A program made the position numbers and the translations under genes. 64,000 bases of DNA from Phaeodactylum tricornutum CCAP 1055/1 (taxonomy: Eukaryota; Bacillariophyta; Bacillariophyceae; Surirellales; Neidiaceae). Below, in pieces: positions 28,867 through 39,200 of this stretch; within the stretch, counting starts at the first letter, position 1, and the number at the start of each line of letters is the position of its first letter. Under the pieces are notes generated by a model. The model searched no databases. It saw nothing but the letters and a program-made list of their open reading frames with translations, and was not told where the DNA came from. The DNA is taken from positions 1,069,667-1,133,666 of the forward strand of contig NC_011669.1 of NCBI RefSeq assembly GCF_000150955.2, written 5' to 3'.

Positions 28867-28984
28867 TGCCTCATCACTGCTGTACGATACTGCTTTTTTT
28901 CGCGAGTATGAAGGAGTCTAGGAAGGAAAAAATCTGTTAACTATTGCTTTTTCTCGTCAGTGTGAGGGTGTATAGGGTTTAAAA

Positions 28985-29872
28985 TTATTTGCTGCTTGCT
29001 TCTTCCTCTTTCTTGACTTTCTTCTTTTTCTTGCGCTTTTTGATGCCACGTTCGTATGCTGTAATAGAAAGATCTGCGATCCGTTGCTTTTCCTCTTCCG
29101 ATTCTTTCTTTGCTCGCTCCGCAGAAGTCATGCCGGCTTCCATGCTTTTCACTGCCACTCCAGCAATATGGGGTGTAATGACAAGGTCCACATCATCGTA
29201 GCCTACTTCCGAGAAAATTGGAAAGCGCTCTTCCTCGTTTTCCGGGACCTCACCGGTGAGACTCATCAAATCTTCCACGTACGCCAGATACGATTCATTC
29301 CCAAACTCCGTTTGTTCCACGAACAAAAAGCGCCCACCCGGTTTTAGGACTCTCGCCGCTTCTCGGATACTCTTTTTCCAGTCCAGTCCATTTTCCTCCA
29401 TTTTGGCTGCCGCCTGCATACTGACAACCACATCGACCGATTCGTCCGGTGTTTCCCGCAAATCATCCGACGGTTGATCCACATAGTTAATAGTCGCTGA
29501 CCCGCCTCGTCGTTCCTGTTGCTGCTTGAGTTGACGCCGCGCCGAAACGGTGAGCTGGCCGTCTTTTTCCGAAGAGGACGTGATGATTTCCCGAATGGTC
29601 CGCGGCAAAAAAGTGACGACACGCCCGTCCTCACTACCGAGCTGCAAGGCAACGTCCGCGGAACGAGGGGTTTGGTTCGTGAAAAGGGACGCCGATACCC
29701 ATTCGGCTCGCAAGTAGGTAACGAGATCCAAACCCATCCGCAGCGACGTGGTACGACGCGGGGCTCGCCGGGCCCGGCCGAAATCCCCGCTGGTGGGAGC
29801 CACAAACGCATCCGACGCGGCGAGAAAGAAACACAGCGTTACGGAGAAACACAGAGAGAGTGAGGACTTCAT
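28985..29872 (-). CDS. plastid-targeted class I SAM methyltransferase-like protein
   Basis: Single exon, 295 residues, ATG at 29872. MKSSLSLCFSVTLCFFLAA then SDAFVAP is a signal peptide with the plastid AF-x-P motif, followed by an Arg-rich transit segment. The segment SVDVVVSMQAAAKMEENGLDW, then IREAARVLKPGGRFLFVEQ, matches motifs II and III of class I methyltransferases (the UbiE/Methyltransf_11 type). The AdoMet-binding glycine motif I is not obvious before it, so the N-terminal half may be shortened or divergent. The C-terminus is a long Lys/Glu-rich tail (KKRKKKKKVKKEEE). Substrate is unknown; small molecules such as quinones or lipids are plausible for this class. Confidence 0.65.
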   Translation of the reverse strand: MKSSLSLCFSVTLCFFLAASDAFVAPTSGDFGRARRAPRRTTSLRMGLDLVTYLRAEWVSASLFTNQTPRSADVALQLGSEDGRVVTFLPRTIREIITSSSEKDGQLTVSARRQLKQQQERRGGSATINYVDQPSDDLRETPDESVDVVVSMQAAAKMEENGLDWKKSIREAARVLKPGGRFLFVEQTEFGNESYLAYVEDLMSLTGEVPENEEERFPIFSEVGYDDVDLVITPHIAGVAVKSMEAGMTSAERAKKESEEEKQRIADLSITAYERGIKKRKKKKKVKKEEEASSK

Positions 29873-30756
29873 GATGATTTCGTCCGACCAAACGCACTGT
29901 GCGTTTATCGGTGTAAGTGTAGTTTTTCTCGCAACGTCCTTCCAGAGCCCAGCGAAGAAACGACAATCATCGTGAGTTGCACCCAGGGATGTCCCCCAGG
30001 GGTCCCCCAGTGGAAAGGGCTACTGCCCTCGAGGTTAGGAAGGGGTAGGGGCTTTCGTTTCGTCCAGAGCTGCTGTTGTTGGGTCCGAACGTATCAGGGA
30101 GAAAACCTCCACCGCGCGAAAGGGACTATTTCATGCGCGCCGATTGGCGTGAACGGTCCTTCCTTCAGACGTACAGAAATAGGTACAGACGGAGCAGGGA
30201 ACGAAAGTTGAAGGCCGATCCTGGAGGTTGACGTTCCCGGATTGCCCAACGTTGATGCGAAAGGTCGCTATCGTCATACGTAGGATTCTACGAGCCCTTC
30301 CACGAAGGAACGGAGCGACCTTCTCAGGGCCCCGTGTGGTCCGCAGTGGTCCCCAAATTTTACTCGGTAAGGTGCGTGTGGAACCATGAGAATTGTGGTC
30401 TGCGGGATCCGGTCGGTCAATAGTAGTCTCGGAAAGTATATATACAATAGACGAAACAATACGATTGCGATGTGGGACGTCCGCGGGATAAGAACAATCT
30501 CGATTTTCGGGTCATCAAAATTGGAAAGTGATTTTGCGCCCTGCCGGAAGATCTCGTCATTCGTAGAGAAGCCCTCGAGGCCTCGCACTGACGAGATTTG
30601 TTTCCGACGGTAGTTTTTTTGCGACGATGCTTGACGTACACGGAGTTCTTTGTGAAAATTGTATATTGATTTTGACTCTGGCCAGTGGTCACCATATTCT
30701 CACCCAAAATTTCTCTGCTCATTGCAATTTTTGCTGCAGTTGTCAAGTACAGAACC
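29873..30756. other. divergent promoter region
   Basis: About 880 bases between the methyltransferase (-) and the Rieske-like gene (+). Left part is GC-rich with a CCCCCAGGGGTCCCCCAG repeat near 29994; a TATATATA-like element lies near 30437-30446, about 310 bases before the ATG at 30757. No gene is supported. Confidence 0.4.
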
Positions 30757-31420
30757 ATGAAGCTCGCCATTGTTGTCGCTCTTATCTCCTCGGTTGCCGC
30801 CTTTACGGCTCCACTGAACACTGCGGTAAGTGGAATTTTAAACGTGGAGTTTTCCCGATTTCGAACAATCCATCCTTTTCTCACGGCCACGATTGAATCG
30901 TACTTCGACGCCTCTCGTTTTGTTTGCGTTGCAGTCCAAGAGCTCCACGGCTCTCAATATGGCTGGACTTTTCAAGCCTGCTTTGAAGTATGTTCCTTGC
31001 ATTCCTCTAAGTGAGCTTCCAAAGCCCGGAAGTGCAACTTCCGGAATTGCCGGTGGCCTTGCTATTTGCATCGCCGTCGACAAGAAAGGATCCGTCTACG
31101 CTCTCGGAGACAAGTGCCCTCCGGTCAACCAGCCCCTTTCGTTCGGTAAAGTCAACCCCGACGGAACTATCCAAGACCCCGTTCTGGGAACCAAGTTTTC
31201 GTTGAAGACTGGTGACGTTGTTGGAGCCTGGTGCCCATCCGGAATCGGCAAACTTCTCGGAGGAGCCTTCACTCCCAGTGGTGTCCCGACCTACCCGGTG
31301 CGTCAGCGAGGTGGAAGCCTCGAAGTGCAGGTCGACGTCAACTACAAAGCCAACTTTGAAAAGAGCTACTGGACCGGAGTTTTGGACGCCCAGGGAAAAT
31401 CGGATGGAACTTACTACTAA
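30757..31420 (+). CDS. plastid Rieske-fold protein lacking cluster ligands
   Basis: Exons 30757-30825 and 30935-31420 give about 184 residues. MKLAIVVALISSVAAFTAPLNTA is a signal peptide with an AAF-TAP plastid motif, followed by a short transit peptide resembling those of light-harvesting proteins. The mature part follows the Rieske [2Fe-2S] pattern: ICIAVDKKGSVYALGDKCPP, then LSFGKV, then LGTKFSLKTGDVVGAWCPS. In a true Rieske protein CPH and CPxHG hold the cluster. Here CPH is CPP and the second pair is DPVLG, so three of the four usual ligands are missing and a cluster is unlikely. Extrinsic photosystem subunits of unusual origin are known in diatoms, so a structural photosystem role is worth testing (for example against Psa28/PsaR), but this is inference. 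Confidence 0.75.
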
Positions 31421-31930
31421 ACTGCCGACCAGCCTGTGTGTTTTTCATACGACAAAAACGGCTAACCAGGGCATTCGGTGGGATGATGCCATTCTCAACT
31501 TTCGGATAAAGAATGATCTAATGTTTCAAAATGCGGATTGATTCTCCCATCCCTTGTAGCCGCCTACGGTTTACGTTTAGTAATAGAGAGAAGCTGGAGT
31601 GGCGTGTATGTAGCATTTCATTTCTCCTTCCGGGCGAGTAACGTCCCGGCCCTCCGTGCCACCAACGCAACGAGTGAAATTCTGTAAAGGTTTTGAGCAG
31701 CTCCCAAACGCCCCTGTCCACTTCTCCCGTGCAGTTATACATACGTACGCTCGTTTTCTTTCGAGCATGTCATGAGTTTCCGAAAATGATTCGCATCCAG
31801 AGAAACTAACAGTAAAGAGTAGGCTCGAACAAAGATGATTTTCCTTTAGTGTTAATTCTCTCGTTTTTCTGGCTTTCGCTAATCCATTCGTAGCGGCGCC
31901 CCCCGAACGTCCCCCCTGCACTGACGACAA
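31421..31930. other. gap between convergent genes
   Basis: 3' flanks of the Rieske-like gene (+) and the gelsolin-like gene (-). Nothing recognised. Confidence 0.4.
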
Positions 31931-33337
31931 CTACATGAGAACACAAGCGCAACCCGCGCTACCAGCTTCGTGAAATCGTTCCTGGAACAAATCCGTCTCC
32001 TGTCGTTCTTTGACAACCGTCAAAGGCAACAAGGGGCGTCGAAAAGACGAAAAGTACATGTGCGCTTGAGGCATAGCATTTGCCTTACAGATAGTAGGTG
32101 CCTGGCTGCCCAACCAAACGAAAATGTGAAAGCCTGTATCTAGCAAATAGCCGTGCTTGCTCTGCAACGTTGAACGCGGCAACAAATATTGCATGTCCCG
32201 GGTTGGCCCGACCGGTTGCTTCTTGGCGGTGGCCACTTTGCGAAGCTTGCCACCGGTTTGCTCCGGTATCTGAAAAAGGACCGGTACAAAAGCTCGGCTT
32301 TTATTGTCTTTCTCGTCGGCAGCCTGTACCCGAACCGACTTTTTGATTGGTCCTAAAACTGCAACTTTGCCCGGTAAGAAGGCCCAGAACTCGGTGGCCT
32401 CTTTTTCATTGTCGTTGACGCCCTGATTCAAGACAATCACGTTTCCTTTTTTGCAGAAGGCCTGTGCCACTTCCACACCTTTCGCTTGTTCGTCCTGATT
32501 CGATTCTTTGCCCACCCAAATCCAGACGGCCTCTTCCCCCGCCGTCAAAACGAAGACATCTCCAGTGTTAAGAGAATTGCGGCGTACAGGCTCTTGGGTT
32601 AGGCGCAGTGTGTCGGACTTGCGAGTTCCTTTGATCTTGTACAAATGAGGTTCCGCTGCACTGCACTCCACATGGTGAAAGCCAGACTCAACGCCACCTT
32701 CCAAATAGGTTAAGTGATTCCCAAAATATTTTTGAAACAGGGTAGATTCTTTGCCCTGAACTTCGCGGTGTTGGACAGCAGTACCGCCAAGCTTGTCATC
32801 GAGTTCCACCATTTTGTACGCTGCTGTTCCATATTCATCTTGGGAGCTATCGACGCATTGGTATACCGCGCAGTAAGCGAACATATAGACAGTATTCACT
32901 CTCCTACAATTTAGAAAGCTCATAATGAGCGTTTTCTTTGGAAACACAGCTTCTTACCTGTTGTCTCCGATCCAGATATGAATATCATGAGCAAGCTTTG
33001 GCTTGCTCGGCTCTGGCTTGTATGTGTTCAGGACGACGTAGGAATCTCCTTTGTGAAACTTGGAAGGAAACGACCAAGTTATACACTGTAAGGTCTCGCA
33101 ACTTGATAGGTGTTCCTAATGTCACGTCTGCATTTTTCATACCTTTCCGTGTTTGTTGCTTGGCCAAGGCTTGACCATAAACTGTTCGATACGCCAAATA
33201 TGCAACGCCACCGATGTACCAATGTTGCTCCATTGTGGTTCACTATCTGCAGCCGCCGCCTTGATTTTCTTTTCAAGGTCTGAACCGAACAAAGCAAGAT
33301 TGGTATCTTTCCAGTTCAATTTTTCACGAACGTTCAT
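31931..33337 (-). CDS. severin/fragmin-like gelsolin-family actin-binding protein
   Basis: Exons 33337-33143, 33058-32958 and 32846-31931 join through GT-AG introns of 84 and 111 bases to about 403 residues. The start MNVREKLNWKDTNLALFGSDLE leads into SVALHIWRIEQFMVKPWP, the opening of gelsolin repeat 1. The splice junctions restore the family's signature KGDSYVVLNTYK, then LAHDIHIWIGDNSSQDEYGTAAYK. Three gelsolin repeats are present (about 50-150, 170-270, 290-390), the size of severin, fragmin or CapG, and there is no villin headpiece. Such proteins sever and cap actin filaments in a Ca2+-dependent way; in a gliding pennate diatom this could serve raphe-associated actin or endocytosis. The Cys-rich end GCACVLM is odd and resembles a CaaX-type lipid signal (CVLM). 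Confidence 0.88.
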
Positions 33338-34055
33338 GCTTGTGAGTAAAATAGGGGATATGTTCACTTTGATTCTGGCGATGTGACCGGTCGAGTATAT
33401 ACCCAATGTATTGGCATTCAGAAAATTTTCAACTTCCGAATGCCAAGGATCGTGAGAATTGCAAACGTGACGGAACAACTGATAAGGGATAGTAGCGAGC
33501 GAGAGCTCTGAGAAACTCAACATCAACAAAACATGTCGTAGTACCTCATTTCATCGGAAAAGAGGGATTGCAGTTTTCCAAGACATATAAGTATGAAGCG
33601 ACGCCGGCGACAGTGTTTCCTTAAATGACAAACTAATTTTTGCTATGTCATTTTCATTTGCTCATGCTAGAGAAGAACCCACGATTGTAGTGTGTACAGT
33701 TCACAGCAAAAGTGAAAGTTTTGAGTGTTTCTGTTTGTGCGGATTGCTGGACTGTAAATTTGCACTCCTGTTAACTGTAACTGAGGGAGCCCATTTTTCT
33801 GGAGCCTTACACACTTGAAACTACTTCGACTTCTTTCGAGCAACTGGTATCGAACTACTAGCTTTACCACCACAGGTTCGGTGGCGACCGGCTGGAACTG
33901 AGATGTTTTCCGGTTTCCAACTGTGACGCCCTTTTTCTGGTCATGCAGTTACACATGTGACGACAATAATTTCTACTTTATTTCAAGCTTTCCATTGACG
34001 GAAATACAAAACAGGAAGAACGCAATCCCCTTTCTTTCAACCTCAAAGCTGGACT
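33338..34055. other. intergenic gap
   Basis: About 720 bases upstream of the gelsolin-like gene. Motif copy at 33770-33782 (GTTAACTGTAACT). No supported gene. Confidence 0.5.
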
Positions 34056-35423
34056 TTATTTATCCTTTTTTGATTCATTTTCATTGGCATTCTCTTTTGC
34101 TTGGTCATCGGCTTTTGCTTCCGCAACAGCTGCATTCGCAACTTCGCGATTATACGGCGGTCGCAAGTCGTCGCCTGGAACAATGCACGATGCCAGACCA
34201 ACACCCAGTGCCAACACCACCAGAACGAGTAGAATAACGCTCCAAGGGCGGTTCTCTGCAATAGCATAGTACAAACGCTGCAAAGCCCCTTCAATCCCAC
34301 TTTTGCCAGCAAGGCGAGACGATATACTTCCGCTTTTTACTGCGGCCATAAAATTTTCCACGTCCATACCATACGTTGCATTCTGCCAAAACACCTTTTT
34401 TGGGACATTGAGGAGGAAGACCTGTGGCAAGTCTTCCGGGAGAACCTCAAACTGTGTCAAAAACCGTTGCCACTGCTTGCCGTCAAAATAACCAAAGTAG
34501 TACTTGTCACGCACGTCTGAAGTGGTTGCAAAAGCAGTCAAACGCTGCTTGGCGTCTTCGATCTGTTCCGGCTTCGACGAGTCAACCACTCCAATCACCA
34601 AAGGACGCCCCTTCCGACCGATCTTGTGAAAGTTTTGAGGTCCAAGTGCAGTGACGGTGGCTACATTGGCCGCCTTAGCAAAGTCTAATAACGCAGAAGT
34701 CTGTATATCTTGAACATTTTCGACGCAGCGAGGTGCCACGTGCGCCTCCACACGGCAAATGAACGGAGCCTCGCCTTTCTGCTCCAGCGACGAGACATCT
34801 GCATGCGGTTGAAGCAAAAGAAAATGTCCTTCCGCTTGCATTTTTCGAGCAGCCTGAGAGAAAACTTGAGTCATCAATGTACTCTGCGTTTGTTCGTCAA
34901 TTGTATCGCCTTGAAGGGCCGGGTGGTGAGCCACAAAAACCACTCCTTCGTCTGATTCTTTGTAGAGATATTCCATAACGGAATCCATACTATCCATCAT
35001 CTGCACATGTGGACGGTTGATCTTGTTCGCGAACGCAATTATGTCTCCTTCTTTTCTTCCTCCGGGATAGTCAAAGAGATGTCCGTCGAGACTAAATTTG
35101 AGTGTGGGATAGCTCTTGACGTTGTGCTGGTTACATAGCTTCTTTTCCTGGGTGCAATCCACCTTGCCAATCGCCATTTTACCCGCGATTTCTGGGGCAA
35201 CTTGGTCCAAAATTGGTGCCAGTCGTTTGCAATGACCACACCAGGGAGCATAAAACTTAAGCAACCACTTGGGGTTGGCAGGATCGTCAATGGCTTTGGC
35301 AAAGTTTGCATTGGTCAAGGTCAAAACGGCCTCGTGAGGTTTGCCCGTTACAATCGATGATTCCTCCGCCGCAACACCGACCGTCAAGAATGTCAGGAAG
35401 AGGCTTAAGAAACGCCGCCACAT
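34056..35423 (-). CDS. membrane-anchored protein disulfide isomerase (TMX-like)
   Basis: ATG at 35423 gives 455 residues; the longer frame opens only at TTG. MWRRFLSLFLTFLTVGVAA is an ER signal peptide. A thioredoxin domain follows with active site APWCGHCKRLAP (about 60) and the cis-Pro SYPTLKF. The middle is two further thioredoxin-like regions without CxxC, as in PDI b and b' domains. Near the C-terminus is one membrane span (WSVILLVLVVLALGVGLASCIV), then a charged cytosolic tail ending KKDK. That fits the KKxx dilysine signal for COPI retrieval to the ER, instead of a lumenal KDEL. The layout matches TMX3-type PDIs, which oxidise or isomerise disulfides in the ER. Confidence 0.88.
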   Translation of the reverse strand: MWRRFLSLFLTFLTVGVAAEESSIVTGKPHEAVLTLTNANFAKAIDDPANPKWLLKFYAPWCGHCKRLAPILDQVAPEIAGKMAIGKVDCTQEKKLCNQHNVKSYPTLKFSLDGHLFDYPGGRKEGDIIAFANKINRPHVQMMDSMDSVMEYLYKESDEGVVFVAHHPALQGDTIDEQTQSTLMTQVFSQAARKMQAEGHFLLLQPHADVSSLEQKGEAPFICRVEAHVAPRCVENVQDIQTSALLDFAKAANVATVTALGPQNFHKIGRKGRPLVIGVVDSSKPEQIEDAKQRLTAFATTSDVRDKYYFGYFDGKQWQRFLTQFEVLPEDLPQVFLLNVPKKVFWQNATYGMDVENFMAAVKSGSISSRLAGKSGIEGALQRLYYAIAENRPWSVILLVLVVLALGVGLASCIVPGDDLRPPYNREVANAAVAEAKADDQAKENANENESKKDK

Positions 35424-35892
35424 AGTATTTTTTGTTTCTGCTCGTAGGAAAAACAAGTGGAAACGAAGAAAAAGCTTGTAGCGTCAAAAAAATATTGAAA
35501 GCAAGTGATCGTGCCCCGCACAGAACCGACAAAAGGCTCTGTTCGCAGCAGAAGAATCGAGATGGAATCCAAAAAATACAGCTGGGTAGCTGGACGAGAA
35601 AGGAATACGACAAGGAATACGACAAGGAATGGACAGTACTTGGATAGCCATATCTAACAGTAAATTCGAAAATAAGCTGTGCCACACTCTGTGATTCGTC
35701 GAGAGCCAACAGACCCCCCCCCCCCCGTCCCCTGCGTCTACCGAGGTTGCCAATTCTAGGGTTGTAAAGCTTGATGCCCAACAATTATTACATTGACTGT
35801 AACATAAAACAAAACGTGTCTGAAAAGTAATTTCTCTATTGCCTAGCATACCATCACCTGATCTAATGTAAATGAAATCCGGTTTCAGCTTT
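35424..35892. other. intergenic gap with C13 run and short direct repeats
   Basis: Contains a 13-C run at 35712-35724, a three-fold AAGGAATACGAC-type repeat near 35600-35632, and ATTGACTGTAAC at 35792-35803. No supported gene. Confidence 0.55.
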
Positions 35893-37239
35893 CTAAGGAA
35901 GGACAAACACATGGACAGATTGGTCTTTGTCAAAGCAACGAAAATCCTGTTTTCCTTTGCTCTTCATTTTATCTGATACAGCCAAGATCATATCATCGCC
36001 GATCCAGTGAACTCCTTCGATGTTGCAATAAACGGTTGCGCACTGATCATTTTTAGGAAAGTCGAAAAGCTTGTCTTTATGGTCGGGATCGAACGCGATA
36101 TTTAAAATGTCCCATAGTCCAGCATCGTTTTGGCCAAGCAATTTTCCAACCCAAAGCTGGCTCTCCTCTTGAGACGAAATAGCGACCTTGCCCTTCTTGT
36201 CCATTGTCATAGCTGAATAGTCTGCGAAAAACGCTGTCTTGGGAATAGAGATGGTCGTAACCGTCTTCCACTCGCAAGAGCCGTCGTCCGATACACCTTT
36301 CTGCATCGCCACCACCATCCCATGTCCCTTGTCGTCTTTTTTTGACTCGGAGCAATAGTTGCCTTCGCAGAGACCGAGGACTGTCAAAGTTCCATTCAAG
36401 TCATGCACTGCAATAGCACCCTCGAAGCCTTTCGAGTCACCTGGAGTTATTGAATAGGATAGGAGAGCAAAAGTAAGATATCTTCGATAGAGAGGCAGTT
36501 TTTAGACAATGGACGACAAACGAGCCGCACCTTCAAATTCAAACTCAGCAGGGCATTGCTCAACAACCTCGTAAGCTTCTTCTCCTAAAGACAATTCCTC
36601 AATAATAGCATGGTAGGTCTTGTCAGTAGATTGGATGGACTCCCGAACAACATAGAAAATATCGTTGTCAATAAACAGAGCTTCGTAGCCGGAGTCTTCT
36701 TCTTCTCGACTAGGATCTCCGATTTGAACATTTTTCTCTCCGAAGGGTTGCAACTCGTCTCCAAATTTTGAAATGGACCAAGAAGAATCACAGATTGCAT
36801 ACGCAAACCCGTCTTTGACGGTCACCGAGGACGCTTCAAATTTCTTCTGTCCTTTCGTATCTTTAAACAACGAATGGAATGGCAGTTCATACGCCATTTT
36901 CAAAGTGCGCTTCGAATACATTCCATCTTCACAGGTACTAAGCTGATTCTTCTCTTTTGACTTTCCATGCGATTTTCCTTCCAACTCGACGATTGTGTGT
37001 GCTTCACTGCTTTCGATCGGAGTTCCTGCAAGCGAGCTTTCAGTGTTTTCTTTCACATCTAAAAGCCACGCCGAGTATCCGACGCCAACAGCTCCAGCAG
37101 CAAGTAGACAGAACCCAGCGATCTTGGCGAAAGAAAACCTGGAGGGTGACTGGGGTGGTGGTTCCATAGTTTCGGTCGAAAACGCCGTGGCAACGTTTGT
37201 TGGTAGTAACGAGCTTGCTTCGGAGGCGCCCGTCGTCAT
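35893..37239 (-). CDS. single-pass (type II) membrane protein of unknown function
   Basis: Exons 37239-36531 and 36440-35893 join across a 90-base GT-AG intron through a split Gly codon, giving about 418 residues. Residues 1-35 are cytosolic-type, followed by one membrane span (IAGFCLLAAGAVGVGYSAWLL, about 38-59) and a large ectodomain. The ectodomain has recurring strand-like units (EASSVTVKDGFAYAICDSS, YEALFIDNDIFYVV, GAIAVHDLNGTLTVLGLCEGNYC, EGVHWIGDDMILAVSDK), which suggests a beta-propeller. I do not recognise a named family. Similar repeat-rich secreted or membrane diatom proteins exist, but the role is open. Confidence 0.65.
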
Positions 37240-37909
37240 GTTCGTGGTGTGAACAATTCACACCGGCAGATCGGGTTTCGATGGGGAATTTACCTATCTG
37301 CTAACTGTAGGCAGAGATTCTGTGAAGAGACGGCAACGGAAAGCGAGGCAATTATTTTCAATTTGGTTTTGCTCGAAGAATTTATGCCAAGCAGGTTAGC
37401 TATGATTCGGAGGATGAAAGGTTGAGGAACAGGTTTTGCCTGGGATCGCAACCTTTTGGTACTCCGACGGTAGATGGCACGTGACCCTGTCCAGCAAGAT
37501 TGGGGCAATAAGTAACTTTAAAAACAGTTTCGGTTCTCGACTTTTCCCGACTGCAAACGGGATTGGTTCCAAAATGGCTGCAACTATCTTCTATCCAGCG
37601 CATGCTAAACAGCACAAGAGAAAGCTAGGCTTCGCAATGTGGGATCTATGTCACTGTCAAAAGCCATTTTCGCAGCTAAAAAAGCTTTGGTAAAGCGCCT
37701 ATGACTTCGCTAATGTAGACGCTCCTGTAAATGAATGATATAGTTCAATCTAATGCAAAAGAAAGATAGAGACAGGGCCACTCGGTGTACAAGCCCCTTT
37801 GAAGCCATATCAATGGAAAAGTTCCGTTCGAAATGGCGGATACATATAAGAACAAACCAAAGTAGGATCAAGCTCTGGTTGTAAGATTCCGAACTATTCA
37901 GCCGTTCTC
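37240..37909. other. intergenic gap
   Basis: About 670 bases. One motif-like CTAACTGTAGG near 37301. A frame at 37436-37693 is unsupported. Confidence 0.4.
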
Positions 37910-38839
37910 CTAGAAAAAGAAGGAGCCAGTGGCAACAGCAGCACATAGGGTAGATCCTGCCATGCACAAAGTCCGCTGAACCATCATACCCTTTTGCAGA
38001 GGGGTCTTTGTCTCACGCTGTTTCATTCCGTTCGCACAAGCCGCTAACGCCCAGGCGATTGTCAAACCGTAGACAGGTGATCCTTGCGTCAATGTGACAC
38101 CCACACCCAACGCTGTTGCTGCCAGGGCTGACGCATGACCCGTCGCGATCACGAAAGTATCGGAAACGTCAGACATTGCTACGCAACCGTTCAGGTTAAC
38201 CAATGTTGCAGCGGTTGCCCAGCCGAAGTGCATTGTCAATGGAACAAAATAGCCAGCAAGTCCGGGAGGCACGGCAGCATGAACTTGGGAAAGAGCGACG
38301 GCTGTCCCTCCCAACATAGCCGCACTGACGTATTTGGCCCAGCCCTTGTTGTACGAAGGCCTGAAAGAAGCACACCACAGACTCTGACAGAGATTGGCAG
38401 CGATAAACGGAGCCGAAATTTGTGGTAGCACAGTCTGCAATGGCTGCACAGAAAACTGACCCAGACAGAACGCCGCTTCGCCTAGGTAGATTGGGCCCCA
38501 GATTGCGAACGCCCACCCAGCTGGGGAAACGAGAGTGCGACCCCGCGACGCCGAGTAAACATCTGAAAAGGTTGAACAACTCTCATTGTCTTTCGAAGAG
38601 GTATTTCCGGATCCAGGTTCAGCGGGATTCAATACTTCTTTACGCATTTCGGCATCTTGCTGACCATCGATCCTTCCTGGCACAGAAACAGCTGCGACGT
38701 TCGTAGCGAACGCGGCAGCGTTGAGCAGCTGCAAAGATCCAAGAGAAAAGCCAACCGCCTGAAGCGATGGAATTGCGGACAGCACCGCTGCTCCAGCCAC
38801 AGCGATAAGCGGTGGCGAATTTAAAGCCTGTAAGCTCAT
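37910..38839 (-). CDS. multi-pass membrane protein, TspO/MBR-like class
   Basis: Single exon, 309 residues, ATG at 38839. Many hydrophobic spans: an N-terminal pair (AVAGAAVLSAIPSLQAVGFSL), LVSPAGWAFAIWGPIYLGEAAFCL, and at least four more towards the C-terminus, which ends GSFFF. PAGWAFAIWGPIYLGE recalls the PAGxxFxIWGxIY signature of a broad family of plant, algal and cyanobacterial membrane proteins often annotated as TspO/MBR-related. The hydrophilic loop at about 65-95 is Ser-rich. Function in this class is poorly known, and the relation to true TspO porphyrin/sterol-binding proteins is uncertain. Confidence 0.55.
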   Translation of the reverse strand: MSLQALNSPPLIAVAGAAVLSAIPSLQAVGFSLGSLQLLNAAAFATNVAAVSVPGRIDGQQDAEMRKEVLNPAEPGSGNTSSKDNESCSTFSDVYSASRGRTLVSPAGWAFAIWGPIYLGEAAFCLGQFSVQPLQTVLPQISAPFIAANLCQSLWCASFRPSYNKGWAKYVSAAMLGGTAVALSQVHAAVPPGLAGYFVPLTMHFGWATAATLVNLNGCVAMSDVSDTFVIATGHASALAATALGVGVTLTQGSPVYGLTIAWALAACANGMKQRETKTPLQKGMMVQRTLCMAGSTLCAAVATGSFFF

Positions 38840-39200
38840 ACTCTAAATTTTTGAGCTGTGCAGACTCGCTTACAGTCAATGGAATCGTCTTTCTTCTGTT
38901 GAACAATGGGACGAAGCGGATCTTGGCAAATGCTATGTAACTGCAAGTTCGAAATATGACAATGGGGGACTACCGCCCCTCTAACCCTATCTTGAAGCCA
39001 TCGTGGGTTTCCAGTTGTTTTTGGTTTCACTTACAGTTACTGCTACGAATTGACTATGATACTTACAGTTAGTGAGAGTGCTCCACATCAATGAGCAGCA
39101 AATACAAGGTACACAATATGGGTAGACTTGATGTGCCTCCGTTTTTAGATGATTGTTGTATGAACCGCTTTCTTTCAAAGCCAAGCGCCCGCTGGCAACT
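38840..39200. promoter_or_regulatory. divergent promoter region with three ACAGT motifs
   Basis: Only 361 bases separate two divergent genes. CTTACAGTCAAT lies at 38869-38880, 30 bases before the minus-strand ATG. CTTACAGTTA occurs at 39030-39039 and again at about 39062-39071. Confidence 0.5.

Noticed and set aside
29972-30211. Possible structured RNA in the GC-rich gap near 30 kb
   Set aside because: CCCCCAG repeats are present, but no convincing long stem or tRNA/snRNA signature could be read by eye.
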